DNA of 64,000 nt, taken from contig CM055096.1 in NCBI GenBank assembly GCA_029204225.1, forward strand, positions 34,425,143 through 34,489,142, in the 5' to 3' direction. The notes below the pieces were generated by a model. It did not search any database. It was given only the letters and a program-made list of their open reading frames with translations, and was not told where the DNA came from. Shown here one piece after another: positions 40,201 to 48,270 of this stretch (within the stretch, counting starts at the first letter, position 1; every line of letters begins with the position of its first letter). A program made the position numbers and the translations under genes. This stretch comes from Diphasiastrum complanatum (Eukaryota; Streptophyta; Lycopodiopsida; Lycopodiales; Lycopodiaceae).

Positions 40201-41798
40201 GTATGAGCATGAGAATGAGACAGCATAAGAAAGCAGGATAGGAAAATTTCATGAAATACATGGTCACCATCTTCACTACATTCTCCTTCAAAGAGTTTAT
40301 CGAGGTGGTCTTGGCAAACAGTTAAAGGAGGAGAGATGCTAGAAGAAGGTCAGTGCATCAACCAAGGTGTAACATCTAAGGAAGGTGGGAAAAGGGTTGT
40401 GCAGACCATAGACAATATCGCACATCTTAGAAACACAATGACGACAACACCATCGGGAAATCATGTAAAGATTTGACACCGTGCATATCAAAGCGACTTT
40501 AAATGGCAACCTAACTACCAGGAAAAAAGTTTCTGGGAGGTTCAACATTTCTTCCAATTCTAGCTACATTCAAAGGCCAAGGAATACTAATAGTAAGTGA
40601 TGGTATAAAAGCACAAGGATCTCATAAGAAACTGAGCCCATTACACGTTTGGCCCAAAGTTTTGACTCATCTACTGAACAGCACATTCTCCAAATACAAG
40701 TACATGTTAGACATCCTCAGACATATTCTCTGCAATCTCTCATGTTTCATTTTAATTCAATCCTATTCTTGTCAACTATTTGGTCAGAGTTTGCAGCTTC
40801 AACTCAAATTGTGCAACAAGTAGACAAATCGACTGTAATTACTTCATTGAAACGAGCAACTTTTAAGACTGGAAACCTCAATCTTGATTTTCAAGTCCCA
40901 ATAACTCGAAACATATCTACCATCGATTACTGCTGACTGAGTTCTACCCTCCTAATGATTTAACAAGTCTGTAATATGTGTCAGCTTGAATCTTACAGTG
41001 GAAATTGAGTTTGTGAACCCTCCTACATGCAACTATTCTGCCCTGAGTTTTTTCCGTGCAATCTGTTTGGTTGTAATTTCGTTGCCCTAGAAATGCAGAG
41101 CACTCATGGACATAAAATGACAAAACCCTCTTGGATGGAACCTAAAGATATGCAGTCCTCTTTGATGGAAGCTAAAAATACACAGCCCTCTTGGATGGAA
41201 TCTTTCGATCCCTCTCGGGACCTAATTTTTGGTAATATTTAGGCCATTCCCATTAAGCTTAATAATGTGTGCTAATCGTCATACAGCAAAAATTAAGGCT
41301 CATGCTCTCATCGAGCTGTGGTCCTCTTGAATGGAATCTTTCGACCTCTGTGAGGATGCAATTTCTAGGAAATATTATCACGACACGTATAAAAGCTTGA
41401 AAATGTGCAGTTCTCGGCATATAATGGAATTTACAGCTCGTCCTGCTACTGCAGACTGGACACGAGGACTCACCAATAATTCTCAAAACCTGCCTCTAAA
41501 GGCACATTATAAGCTCATTTATGATATCTACATTAGGGGTTACGAATATTATCATATCTACAAAATTTTGAAACTACATTGTGCTGCCTTAAATGCTGTA
41601 AGCTTGTCGAAGAGCCTGCGGATGCATGAAAGGTAAAAGGAACGAACCTCTAAGTCATGTCAAGTAAAGCAAACCTAGTGATGAGCCTACTGATGCAAGC
41701 AAGCTGGGTATAAGCAAAAGTAAAAAAAAAGTTTGATCTCAGAATAAAACAAAAGTAATGCTCAGGCAACGCAAGCGATCCATTACCTCGAGAACCAT
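21602..41798 (-). CDS. RPN10: 26S proteasome regulatory subunit RPN10 (PSMD4/S5a), ubiquitin receptor; spliced
   Basis: RPN10 is a ubiquitin receptor of the proteasome 19S regulatory particle: its N-terminal vWA domain docks at the lid-base interface and its UIM helices bind ubiquitin chains in cytosol and nucleus. Nine exons give 403 codons up to exon 9, about the usual plant length (the last exon is uncertain). The vWA domain spans residues 1 to about 190 ([15 protein letters not shown] at 7-21; [15 protein letters not shown] near its end). A poly-Ala stretch (201-216) precedes UIM1 ([12 protein letters not shown], 231-242). UIM2 is at about 303-316 ([11 protein letters not shown]) and UIM3 at about 338-350, split by intron 7. 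[11 protein letters not shown] begins exon 9. All introns of exons 2-9 are GT-AG, all phases agree and no exon is broken, so the gene looks functional. Intron 1 is 12.6 kb and full of retroelements. Confidence 0.93.
22058..22164 (-). CDS. RPN10: RPN10 exon 8
   Basis: 107 bp. It opens with the split Ala codon completing ALRMSM of UIM3 and ends at VTSILAS, phase 0. Acceptor AAATGCAG, donor GTATGG. Confidence 0.9.
23049..23181 (-). CDS. RPN10: RPN10 exon 7
   Basis: 133 bp encoding [15 protein letters not shown] (UIM2), a Ser/Thr/Gly/Ala linker and the first half of UIM3 (GDDQDLAY). Acceptor ATGGCAG, donor GTGGGT. If intron 7 were retained, translation would stop after eight more residues (GGFGNRTL). 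Confidence 0.93.
23182..27602 (-). other. RPN10 intron 6 (4.4 kb) containing a hAT-like element
   Basis: Bounded by donor GTACGT after exon 6 and acceptor ATGGCAG before exon 7. Apart from the hAT-like element (24,850-25,559) I see no gene or RNA in it; open frames on either strand are short and unrecognised. Confidence 0.85.
24850..25559. mobile_element. hAT-like non-autonomous DNA element, 710 bp, with perfect 8-bp target duplication
   Basis: Terminal inverted repeats of 18 bp with one mismatch (CATAGTTGCATTCAAACG at the left; the reverse complement of the right end is CATAGTTGCAATCAAACG). The flanks are an exact 8-bp duplication GTGTTAGG (24,842-24,849 and 25,560-25,567), the hAT signature. 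Sub-terminal AAACGCGTTT-type motifs recur at both ends, a common place for transposase binding. No transposase is recognisable. A 105-codon - strand open frame (25,474-25,157) fills much of the interior and has no family I know; captured host sequence is possible. Confidence 0.88.
27603..27945 (-). CDS. RPN10: RPN10 exon 6
   Basis: 343 bp encoding the end of the vWA domain ([10 protein letters not shown]), the poly-Ala/Gly linker, UIM1 with [20 protein letters not shown], and an acidic/Gln-rich tail ending GPDFM in phase 0. Acceptor ACTTGCAG, donor GTACGT. The Ala codons are mixed GCA/GCT/GCC, so the homopolymer is not a simple trinucleotide repeat. Confidence 0.94.
28311..28520 (-). CDS. RPN10: RPN10 exon 5
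   Basis: 210 bp encoding [20 protein letters not shown] through [24 protein letters not shown] and [17 protein letters not shown], the C-terminal half of the vWA domain. Acceptor TGCTGCAG, donor GTATGT. Confidence 0.95.
28601..28715 (-). CDS. RPN10: RPN10 exon 4
   Basis: 115 bp encoding [20 protein letters not shown], then [17 protein letters not shown] within the vWA domain. Acceptor GGTGCAG, donor GTATAG; the codons at both ends are split consistently with exons 3 and 5. Confidence 0.95.
28852..28957 (-). CDS. RPN10: RPN10 exon 3
   Basis: 106 bp encoding [20 protein letters not shown], then [15 protein letters not shown], one of the most conserved vWA segments of RPN10. Acceptor TGTTGCAG, donor GTAAGA. 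Confidence 0.96.
29057..29170 (-). CDS. RPN10: RPN10 exon 2
   Basis: 114 bp, phase 0 at both ends, encoding [20 protein letters not shown], then [18 protein letters not shown]. In the family these residues directly follow a short Met-Val-Leu-Glu opening, so a tiny exon 1 must lie upstream. Acceptor ATTACAG, donor GTATGC. Confidence 0.96.
30370..30536 (+). mobile_element. Lone short LTR with primer-binding site
   Basis: TGGTATCAGAGCG at 30,524-30,536 is an initiator Met-tRNA-type primer site and directly follows ...TTTCAACA. A possible LTR start is TGTTGGAACAC at 30,370, giving a 154-bp LTR with near-complementary ends. No second copy was found in the window, and the following 300 bp encode nothing recognisable before the next element. 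The left LTR boundary is inferred from the terminal motif only. Confidence 0.5.
30842..31333 (+). repeat. 5' LTR of Copia B
   Basis: 492 bp from TGTTAGAAATAAATG to TTTCCTACA. It includes a long (CT)n run at about 31,187-31,246. The 3' LTR matches but lacks two internal blocks of about 42 and 107 bp and has a shorter CT run. Confidence 0.92.
32036..32829 (+). pseudogene. Copia B gag, split by frameshift and by the nested element
   Basis: The start ATG at 32,036 opens MAKESEA, then a single-base loss near 32,060 shifts the frame relative to the nested relative's MAKESES start. From 32,062 the frame gives [20 protein letters not shown] and runs through the UBN2-type gag region ([31 protein letters not shown]) to a Lys-rich linker and the first residues of the zinc knuckle, where the nested element interrupts it at 32,824. 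The zinc-knuckle residues resume at 35,791. Confidence 0.88.
32825..33325 (-). repeat. 3' LTR of the nested element
   Basis: 501 bp, almost identical to 35,289-35,790, starting TGTAGGAAATAGAAG and ending ACATTCCAACA on the + strand. Confidence 0.93.
33340..34310 (-). other. Unexplained cargo of the nested element
   Basis: On the - strand, open frames at 34,203-33,871 and 33,815-33,444 translate to ordinary-looking, non-repetitive protein sequence (for example [15 protein letters not shown]; then [40 protein letters not shown]). I recognise no domain. It occupies the place where integrase, reverse transcriptase and RNase H should be. Options are captured host sequence, or a lineage-specific linker between integrase and reverse transcriptase. 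Confidence 0.45.
34401..34691 (-). pseudogene. Gag N-terminal fragment of the nested element
   Basis: 97 codons from ATG at 34,691, closely related to Copia B gag ([52 protein letters not shown]) but ending early where it is joined to a reverse-transcriptase tail in another frame. Too short to function as gag. Confidence 0.85.
35289..35790 (-). repeat. 5' LTR of the nested element
   Basis: 502 bp partner of 32,825-33,325, with the primer-binding site immediately to its left, which fixes the - orientation. Confidence 0.93.
35791..37200 (+). pseudogene. Copia B zinc knuckle, protease, GAG-pre-integrase and integrase tail
   Basis: The CCHC knuckle (C-x2-C-x4-H-x4-C) is at 35,792-35,833. The aspartic protease site [10 protein letters not shown] lies at 36,040-36,069. 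From 36,087 come [12 protein letters not shown] and [17 protein letters not shown] of the protease/pre-integrase region. After about 36,465 the frame jumps to the integrase C-terminus ([44 protein letters not shown]), so the catalytic core and HHCC zinc site are deleted. A Gln/Ser-rich linker with several stops leads to reverse transcriptase. Confidence 0.87.
37201..38288 (+). pseudogene. Copia B reverse transcriptase (core deleted) and RNase H
   Basis: The reverse-transcriptase N-terminus ([40 protein letters not shown]) jumps near 37,370 to the C-terminus ([33 protein letters not shown]), losing the YVDD active site. After a TGA at about 37,747, RNase H is nearly intact from 37,806 ([56 protein letters not shown]) and stops at 38,286-38,288. 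Confidence 0.9.
38326..38662 (+). repeat. 3' LTR of Copia B
   Basis: 337 bp partner of 30,842-31,333 carrying two internal deletions. It starts TGTTAGAAATAAATG and ends TTTCCTACA exactly where the TRIM begins. Confidence 0.92.
38663..38806 (+). repeat. TRIM LTR 1
   Basis: 144 bp. It differs from LTR 2 at five positions, all single-base substitutions, all between the tRNA anticodon-loop region and the stretch just after the acceptor stem. Confidence 0.93.
38705..38777 (+). other. tRNA-like sequence in TRIM LTR 1
   Basis: A cloverleaf can be drawn: acceptor GGGCGGA/TCTATCC (one mismatch, two G-T pairs), D arm GCTC-AGTGGTAG-AGC, anticodon arm TCCCA-TCCGGTA-TGAGG (one mismatch) and T arm CAGGG-TTTGAAT-CCTAG (one mismatch). 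The A box TAGCTCAGTGG (38,712-38,722) fits TRGYNNARNNG; the B box GGTTTGAATCC (38,756-38,766) differs from GGTTCGANNCC at one base. Position 33 is C rather than the near-universal U. There is no T-run terminator after it, so it is probably a tRNA-derived promoter module rather than a functional tRNA gene. Confidence 0.8.
38807..38819 (+). promoter_or_regulatory. TRIM primer-binding site
   Basis: TGGTATCAGAGCC immediately after LTR 1, complementary to the initiator Met-tRNA 3' end. It shows that the paired repeats are true LTRs and not merely duplicated SINE or tRNA copies. Confidence 0.94.
38902..39045 (+). repeat. TRIM LTR 2
   Basis: 144-bp partner of LTR 1, immediately after the polypurine tract. 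It is followed by ATAAC and then a Copia gag remnant. Confidence 0.93.
38944..39016 (+). other. tRNA-like sequence in TRIM LTR 2
   Basis: Same fold as in LTR 1 but closer to a canonical tRNA: the acceptor mismatch is repaired (TCTGTCC), one T-stem mismatch is repaired (CTGGG), and the anticodon loop reads TTCGGTA with U at position 33, giving a potential CGG (Pro) anticodon. The B box has GGTTTGAATTC, losing one conserved C. The first run of four T downstream is at 39,091-39,094, outside the element. Confidence 0.8.
39107..40190 (+). pseudogene. Copia remnant: gag start and integrase end
   Basis: From ATG 39,107 the sequence reads [12 protein letters not shown], then after a stop LDGTNYS and the [10 protein letters not shown] gag opening, decaying after about 39,420. 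Integrase sequence is recognisable at 39,765-40,170 in shifted frames ([36 protein letters not shown], then a RPYN...[15 protein letters not shown] tail). No protease, reverse transcriptase or LTR can be seen. It may be the interior of the element whose 5' LTR lies at 30,370-30,523, split by later insertions, but that link is inference. Confidence 0.7.
41787..41798 (-). CDS. RPN10: RPN10 exon 1 (12 coding bases)
   Basis: ATGGTTCTCGAG encodes Met-Val-Leu-Glu, the expected RPN10 N-terminus, and is followed at once by donor GTAATG in phase 0, matching phase-0 exon 2. The start lies in a good context (GCGCCATGG). The intervening 12.6 kb was scanned by eye: the only other near-match (29,554-29,565) has the wrong sequence and phase. 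The call rests on a short motif, so transcript evidence would be welcome. Confidence 0.78.
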
Positions 41799-42040
41799 GG
41801 CGCCTAGCAGCTGCTGCTCTGATAATTTTCCTTCCTTCCTTCACCTCTCTCGCCTGTTTCCCTTGTGGATTTTGCTTTGCAAGAGACGAAGGAAAAAGAA
41901 GCTCCTGCCTTTTATTTGGTCTGCAGAGGGATTCTTGGGCAAAACGCAAGGTTATACCTCAAAACTAAGGGCCCTTGCCCAGAGACCCACATGGATGGGA
42001 CCTGACCTCACCCCATAGGATATATATTATTTTGATTTTT
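41799..42040 (-). promoter_or_regulatory. Probable RPN10 5' UTR and core promoter
   Basis: On the - strand, an AT-rich TATA-like motif (ATAATATATATCC, 42,018-42,030) lies about 220 bp upstream of the proposed start codon. The stretch between is rich in GGAAGG-type purine motifs, typical of leaders of constitutively expressed plant genes. No other regulatory site is claimed. Confidence 0.35.
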
Positions 42041-42775
42041 TTTATTATTGAGTATATGGAGCCATGCTACTAATGTCACTGGAGGAGGTTACGTATGTAA
42101 CCTCTGATGTAGTGCCCATGTTGGTTACGGCCTAACTTGCTTATACTAAAACTTTTGTACAATAATCAAATCGCCACTACGTTGTCGGACCTATTGAGAT
42201 TCGTTATCGGGCTCAACAATTACATTCAGATGTAGCTTGTAACCCTTGGCTATAATTGGCCGTGCGACCCTACCTCAAGGCACTGCCATTAAGTTTTTGA
42301 ATTTGCACAGACCAACTTGATCACCAATTATGCTCAATATTTAACATAGCCTCAAATTGTCCTAGTATGTTTGTTCATGTTCCATGTCATTCATTCAATC
42401 ATCACCTTACTATTGATGATTGCTAGGTACCCACGGGGGAGACTCAACAGTGTATCCCGACATTAACGAATCTTACTTTGACGTTTCCTGATGACGAGAT
42501 GTATACTCAGGACGGTAACCTAATGATTGCAAGGTTTGGGAAAGCACCCTAGACAAGGCTTAATGTGACTAGAAACAGTTCGTTTTTGTGATAGATTTGC
42601 TTGATGCGACCTAAAATCCCTGATTATGCACGTTGTTCTACATGTTGTGGCATGTCCAGCTTGTTTATGAGGTAGATATGTTGGCAACGACCTAATATCA
42701 ATGTTTGTGCACATTTTTCTACATATTACGACACCTGTCACAGCTCGTGTTTTGGAGCCTCTTTACTTATGCATA
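42041..42775. other. No recognised gene
   Basis: Upstream region of RPN10; no element boundaries, coding motifs or RNA genes seen. It could include distal promoter sequence. Confidence 0.3.
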
Positions 42776-43080
42776 GATCACACTTTACATCACACTCAAA
42801 TTTGCCAAAATCTGAATAATGCCAAATGATTGATCATCTATATAAGATACATAGTATTTTGCACCTCCATTAGATTATTGAGAGAAGCTATGCACATCCG
42901 AATGTATGATCTCAAGAGGAGTGTTTGCTCTTGTGCAGATGGATCTTGAAAATGGAAGCTTATGAGCCTTTGAGAGGCTACAAGCCTCGCAATGCTTGCC
43001 ACATCTTGACAAATTCTTGGGGAGGCCAAGTCAGTGATCGGGAAAGCGCCATCTCTTGAGAATGGAACCGGCAACTTTGA
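42776..43080 (-). pseudogene. Copia integrase N-terminal fragment
   Basis: On the - strand the sequence reads LPKNLSRCGKHCEACSLSKA and then RANTPLEIIHSDVHS, NGGAKYYVSYIDD: the Cys pair of the pre-integrase zinc finger followed by the first catalytic-Asp block of a Copia integrase. A stop lies just before LGLPK and others interrupt the rest. No flanking LTRs were found, so it is an isolated fragment. Confidence 0.72.
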
Positions 43081-43478
43081 TGAAAAATCGATATAAGGAA
43101 AATTTCATAGGATCAAAAAGTCTTCAAAGCTGGGTGATTTTGAAATATGTAGGATTTTAGATGGTTAAATTTGTTTTTACAAGAGAATCTGCCTCCAACA
43201 TTTATACATTGCAGGATATAATCCTCCAATCTTTTAAAAATACAGGGAATTTTAGGATAGAATTTTTAAAAAGTCGATTATTTTAGGGCACTATTTAGGT
43301 AATGCCAGCTATAATTTGAAGGTTAAGGCATGCAACATTCTTCATGCTTTGAGGCTTCAACCAAAGTGAAGGTAGCTTGAAGCCCTGAAACGCTACAATC
43401 AAGAGGCTCTTGCCACCTGCGTATACAACCAGGGTCCAGCTCCATTGCAGCCACTTACCATTGTATGTACAGTAAGTA

Positions 43479-43522
43479 ACTCTCTCTCTCTCTCTCTCGT
43501 TTACTTTTTTTTTTTTTTTTTG
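43479..43522. repeat. (CT)n and poly-T tracts
   Basis: A short CT microsatellite followed closely by a run of about 19 T, probably in the 3' flank of the gene whose terminal exon is at 43,634-43,840. Confidence 0.85.
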
Positions 43523-43633
43523 TAAACCATATTCTAGCAGAGATTGAGAATCAGTTGGCCAGCCCAAGCCTTGTAAGATCACAAAAGCAATTGTTTCTGG
43601 ATTCCATGGGACCCGAATAACGATTTTTTCTTG

Positions 43634-43840
43634 TTATTGGGTGATGCAATTCACGTGCTTCATTGTTGTCAGATCTATTGATACTTCTTGCTCTGTGACT
43701 CCAGTTTTCAAAGAAGGCTGCCGCCTCAGAATTGCTTGGTGAATGGCACTTGCAGTGCTACGTTCATAGGGCACCATTGGACCGTCCTCTTTCCTGTGGT
43801 ATACCATCACCTGATCATTGAATGAGAAAGTCGGAATGTC
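43634..43840 (-). CDS. Terminal exon of an unrecognised host gene
   Basis: Read on the - strand from acceptor CTTGTAG, 68 codons without a stop run to TAA at 43,634: DIPTFSFNDQVMVYHRKEDG, then PMVPYERSTASAIHQAILRR, QPSLKTG and on to VNCITQ. Composition and codon use look like genuine plant coding sequence and unlike the surrounding retroelements. An upstream in-frame stop (TAG GAC) shows that the exon must start at or after the acceptor, in phase 0. I cannot name the family. It lies upstream of RPN10 in the same orientation, so it would be the 3' end of the neighbouring gene. Confidence 0.5.
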   Translation of the reverse strand, partial: DIPTFSFNDQVMVYHRKEDGPMVPYERSTASAIHQAILRRQPSLKTGVTEQEVSIDLTTMKHVNCITQ

Positions 43841-44443
43841 CTACAAGTTACCAGCACAGTTCGTCAGAGTATGCATGCACTTCATCAATTAACAAGGAAA
43901 TACACCAATTAACAAAGGAATACAGTTTAAACTTTATGGTCTTTCCATCACTAAGCACTTATGTTTTCTCATGATTTCCATTACTTTTACAAACGAAAGG
44001 TAGGCAGCTAAGAACTCTAGACTCATTAAATGTATGTACTTAAGCATTTAAGTATACGTCTATAAGATGCAACTAATGCTCTTTCCATGGTACTTTAGTT
44101 TTATATAAAAGAAACGTAGAAGGCTGGACTCTGGCAGAAGTGAAGCTTAGCATTCAAGATATGGCACTTTGTGTAAATGATTTAAGATTAATTTGTAGCT
44201 CTTATGATCAACAGGACGCTTCGGTTCAGCCTTCGAGTCTTTGACATTGAATGAAGACTTTTTAGACAAGCAAGAAAGCTGCAGGCAGGTACCTAATTGT
44301 GTATCATGAGTGTTAGAATGCGAGACGTGATGATCCATTTTTTGAGGGATCTAGCCGCTGGGACCCTGGGAGCGATGGTGTGAGCCTTGATGTTTGAGCA
44401 GCTGAGGCGCGAGGAAGGCTGAGAGTCCGAAGAGTGATAGTAC

Positions 44444-44516
44444 CTACATGCACCATCTTTCAGGCTTTGCAGCACTCTAGCAATGAGCAGCCCTTGAGTC
44501 TCCACTTCGTTGATCT
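44444..44516 (-). CDS. Possible upstream exon of the same unrecognised gene
   Basis: INEVETQGLLIARVLQSLKD on the - strand looks like ordinary protein and ends near a GTACTA or GTAGGT donor, but its phase does not match the terminal exon directly, so at least one intermediate exon would be needed (a candidate lies near 44,160-44,285). On its right it meets a Copia RNase H fragment, which suggests that the gene was interrupted there. Low confidence. Confidence 0.22.
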
Positions 44517-44725
44517 CTAGTGTCCAGGGCTCTTGCCACAATCCTCCAGTACACTCTCAAATCTCTGTTGCAAGCAAAGTTCTCAACGAAGAAGTCAAAT
44601 TGCAGTAACACAAGATATGACAGCAGATATTTTTACCAAAGCATTAAGTTTGGAAGCACACAGAAGATTATGTGTCGAACTAAGTTTGAAGGTCAAGGCA
44701 TTCAAGTATTCAGATTAAGGGGTAG
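44517..44725 (+). pseudogene. Copia C RNase H C-terminus and polypurine tract
   Basis: The frame ending DMTADIFTKALSLEAHRRLC, then VELSLKVKAFKYSD, is the conserved end of Copia RNase H, followed by stop and a polypurine tract (AAGGGGTAG) directly before a new LTR. Upstream coding is degenerate and lost before about 44,520. Confidence 0.82.
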
Positions 44726-45730
44726 TGTTGGATTATTCTCCTTCTTACTAATCGACTAATTGGTTTTAATCATCATCCATTGTTTATCCAGTTTTGCGAA
44801 TTTTCCTGTGTCTTTACACAGTCTGCAGATTTACAAGTGTTTTTACACAGTCTGCAAAATTACAGGAGTTTGACAACAGTGTCGCATTTTTTGCCTGTCA
44901 GGAATCTCATGTAAATATGCAAAGTTGTATTTTTTTCGCTTTTTTCAAAGTGTCTCAAATGTTAAGGAAATGACTCTAGCAAAGTGTAGGGCTACCCTAG
45001 TTAATAAGATTTTAAGGCATTGTCAGATTTTTTGCAAAAAGCCAACACTGTCGTCTTTTTGCGACACTGTTGCCTGTGGTAGTTTTAGTAAATTTTTACA
45101 GAGCTATAGTTTTAGTTCATTTATGCAGATGGACTGTTTACGGCCAATTTCCACCTCTTATCAACAATCAATGAGAAGGAACTGGATGAATGCTAGCGGA
45201 CACCAACCAACTGGCAATCGCATTTGACGACCTAATTACTTAGTATAAATCAGCTGTTCATACATCTCTTTTCAAGATCTGAAATGTTATTGTGAATTGT
45301 GAAGGGGTTGTGTGTTATTACACAATGTTTGTTGCGCTCTTATCAAGCAGATCATTCACAATCAAAAAATATTCATGTTAGCTCTCTATCAAGATTTCAA
45401 GCTTGAACTCTCTTGAGAATTCTAGCCTCAGTCTTTTAGAGATTTATTTTAGAGTTGCTATAGTGTTACTACTTATCAGTAGAGCTGCTTATTATCAGAC
45501 TTATTCTCAGTTACTCAGAGACAGCTTAGAGTGCGCAGTTTCTACCAACTATTGTTTTTGCGCTCATTAGCATCTGATTATGTTTCTTCTGAATCAATAC
45601 TATCTTCTTATTGTGTTCAGTATATGTCAAAATGCATGCATCTTTGTATTGCTTTTGTAACTGATAGAAATTGTCTGAGAATTCAATACTTTATGTTTGG
45701 CTACGTAATCACTTAGTATCTAGCGATGTC
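44726..45730 (+). repeat. 3' LTR of Copia C (right end uncertain)
   Basis: Begins TGTTGGATTATTC immediately after the polypurine tract. A TATA box (TATAAAT, 45,244-45,250) lies about 520 bp in, a reasonable U3 length. With no partner LTR in the window the right end is estimated; a different, opposite-strand element starts by 45,826. Confidence 0.65.
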
Positions 45731-45825
45731 AAAGTTAGTTGCTAAATATCTATCCTATTTTCTGACACCATCCTTTTATGCAAAACCTCTTGACTAGGTA
45801 TTTGCTCTCTTGCAACACATCCAAC

Positions 45826-47086
45826 TTAGTTAGCAATAACACAAGCATCTAGTTTGAGCAACTTCCCTTGCCTTTTACCTTTTCCAATCATGGCATCCTT
45901 CATTTTGATCATACAAGCATCTCCATCAAGCTCAACCTTGAGGCCTTCACTTAGCATTTGACTCACACTAAGCAAATTCTTGGTAATAGATGGAATAAAC
46001 AAGACATCCTCCAAATGAACATTCCTATTTGTAGAGAGAGAAATAGGAATTGTGCCAATCCCTTTGATTGCACACTCACCATCATTGGCCGTGTAGATCA
46101 CCCTCTTGTCATCTCCATATGCCAACAAAGAAGTGAAGTACTCTTTGTGAAAGGTCATGTGTGAACTTGCTCCACTATCAATACACCAAGGATCTAGATC
46201 TCCATCATTAGCAAGCATACATGAAGACATCACAAAAGCATCATCATTTGCATCTTGCACATCCAAACCATCCTCATCAAGAGTAATATCATCTTGCTTG
46301 TCTCCTTGATCTCTCTTCTTCTTGTAGCACTCACTTGCAAAGTGTCCTTTGATGCCACAATAGAAGCACTTGAGATTTGATCTATTCTTCTTTTTGCCAT
46401 TTGAATAAGCATCCACTTGATCTTGCCCTTTAGATCACTTACTTTTGATTTTGTCCTTGAATTTGCCCTTTGTGAACATAGCCTCTTCTTGAAGTGTCGA
46501 TGTAGATCCACCTCTTGTTTGAAGCCTATATTTTTCATCAAGATCTCTTGAAGACCCATCAAACTTGGCAAAGTCTTTTTAATAGCAATACTTTGAACAA
46601 TGTTAGCATCAACAACCAACAATCCATTAAGAATAACTTGAACAAGCTCTCCTTCCTTAATGCTTTCATCAAAGCAAGCCAACTCATCATCCAATGCTTT
46701 CATCCTCAAAACAAAAGTACTTGGACTTTTTTCATTCTTTTGCAAACAAGAAAAGATTTGTCTTCTTAGATTCAACACTCTAGAAGTAGACTTGGATTCA
46801 TAAAGCTTCTTCAATGAATCCCAAGCGTCTTTAGATGAAGTACACTTACCAACTTCCTTGAGAAGCTCATTGGTAACATTCATCTTGATAATGTATAGAG
46901 CCCTTTTGGCCCTCTTATCATACCTCATTTGATCTTGTTGTGTTGTTGGTCTCTCCTCGAACCTACAACAATATCCAAAACATCATTCATCTCAAGAAGT
47001 GATTCCATCCTCACTTTTCACAATGAATAGTTACTTGAGGTAAGCCTATCATTGGTTTCCAACATGACTCCACTTGATGTTGTCAT
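45826..47086 (-). pseudogene. Copia D gag and protease, with stop and frameshifts
   Basis: On the - strand the ATG at 47,086 opens gag (NDRLTSSNYSL, then TGA where the related copy at 19.8 kb has Trp; ESLLEMNDVLDIVV). After a frame change it runs RYDKRAKRALYIIKMNVTNE and LKKLYESKSTSRVLNLRRQI to about 46,440. A second shift leads to the CCHC zinc knuckle (CFYCGIKGHFASEC, 46,378-46,334) and the protease site WCIDSGASSHMT (46,190-46,155). Coding ends at 45,826 in the pre-integrase region (LEDVLFIPSITKNLLSVSQM). Integrase and reverse transcriptase are absent; the element is truncated where Copia C sequence begins. Confidence 0.87.
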
Positions 47087-47675
47087 GTAGCAATGACCTG
47101 GCTTCTTTTTCAACATGTTTTAATGCACAAAGCACTCATTTGAACAACAACAAATGTTTTTAAAAAGAAATCACAAAGATTTGAAATTATCTCACGAATT
47201 CTCTTCTAGCACTTATACCAAGCAAATCAACACATAGAATCATGAAATCTTGATCAAACTATGATCTTTTTTCAATCTAATGACTTTTGCCACTTCCTAA
47301 GATTGAAAAACACTCAAGTGAAGTATAGCAATCTCACTATCTAGAGATCCAATCAAAATTAGGGTTTTGACAAAATCACAAAAAATTGATCATTCCAAAT
47401 CTACATGCAAATGCTGCAAATCTGATATGCAATCTATTAGCTACCACTTAGGTTATTCCAATAATCCAAAAATCGACCGAATCCAGTATGTGACTTCAAA
47501 TATCCAAATTTATCAAGTTTATGAATCTATATAGGGTTTTGATATACAAAAGATCCAATTTACAAAAGCAAAAAACTTGATTTTGGTGCAAAATCCTCTC
47601 TACCATGCTCTAGTCTTGATATCTTTACCAAATCATTGATAGATATAATTTCCTCCTTCATAACCTGAAACACAA

Positions 47676-48270
47676 ACTCTGATACCATGTGAAGGATTTC
47701 AGATCAATGATGATCCAATCCACAAAAAGATCTTGGATTACAAAAGAAGCTACTCTACCAATCTCACAAATGTAAAAAAATCAGCATCTACACACAAAAT
47801 GAGACGAAAACTCTAATAGAACTTGATCAAACATGAATCAAAAGATAAAGTACTGTTGTTTTCCGTACAAAACTGACAAGCTACTATATTTCACACATGT
47901 GGATCCAAAAATAACAAATATAGATCATTCTACACATAGAATTGCATGCAATCACAAGTATAGTGCATAATGGATAGTAGAACCCAAGAGAACTATGTAT
48001 AAGCATGAAATGAGATAAAGAAGAGAGAAGATATGTCTCTCCATGAGTTACATCTTTTTATAGTAGGTTCAAACCATATTTGGCCACTTGGCTTTCCCAC
48101 CAAAATGCAAACTCTATTATTTTTGGGTCTAGATTCAAAGTATCCAACATTCAAATTTGAATTTACTCAAACTCGACTTCTAACTTTCCCACACTTTCAA
48201 AAAGTGTTTATTCAAATAAAATTTAGACTAATGAACTTAAAAAGTCAAACTCTAAGCTAAAACAAAGTTG
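47676..48270 (-). repeat. Copia D primer-binding site and 5' LTR (right end uncertain)
   Basis: ACTCTGATACCA (47,676-47,687) is the reverse complement of an initiator Met-tRNA primer site, and the LTR begins TGTGAAGG at 47,688. A TATA box on the - strand (TATAAAAAG, about 48,054-48,062) fits an LTR promoter firing leftward into gag. No partner LTR is present, so the outer limit is estimated. Confidence 0.65.

Larger units (their letters stand above)
29171..41786 (-). other. RPN10 intron 1, 12.6 kb, filled with nested retroelements
   Basis: If exon 1 is at 41,787-41,798, this intron runs from donor GTAATG to acceptor ATTACAG. It holds a lone LTR plus primer site, a Copia element with a nested oppositely oriented relative, the tRNA-bearing TRIM and a Copia remnant. 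The main Copia and the TRIM lie antisense to RPN10. 29,171-30,369 and 40,200-41,786 show no gene; the latter contains a local repeat of CCCTCTTGGATGGAA-type motifs (41,120-41,350). Confidence 0.75.
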
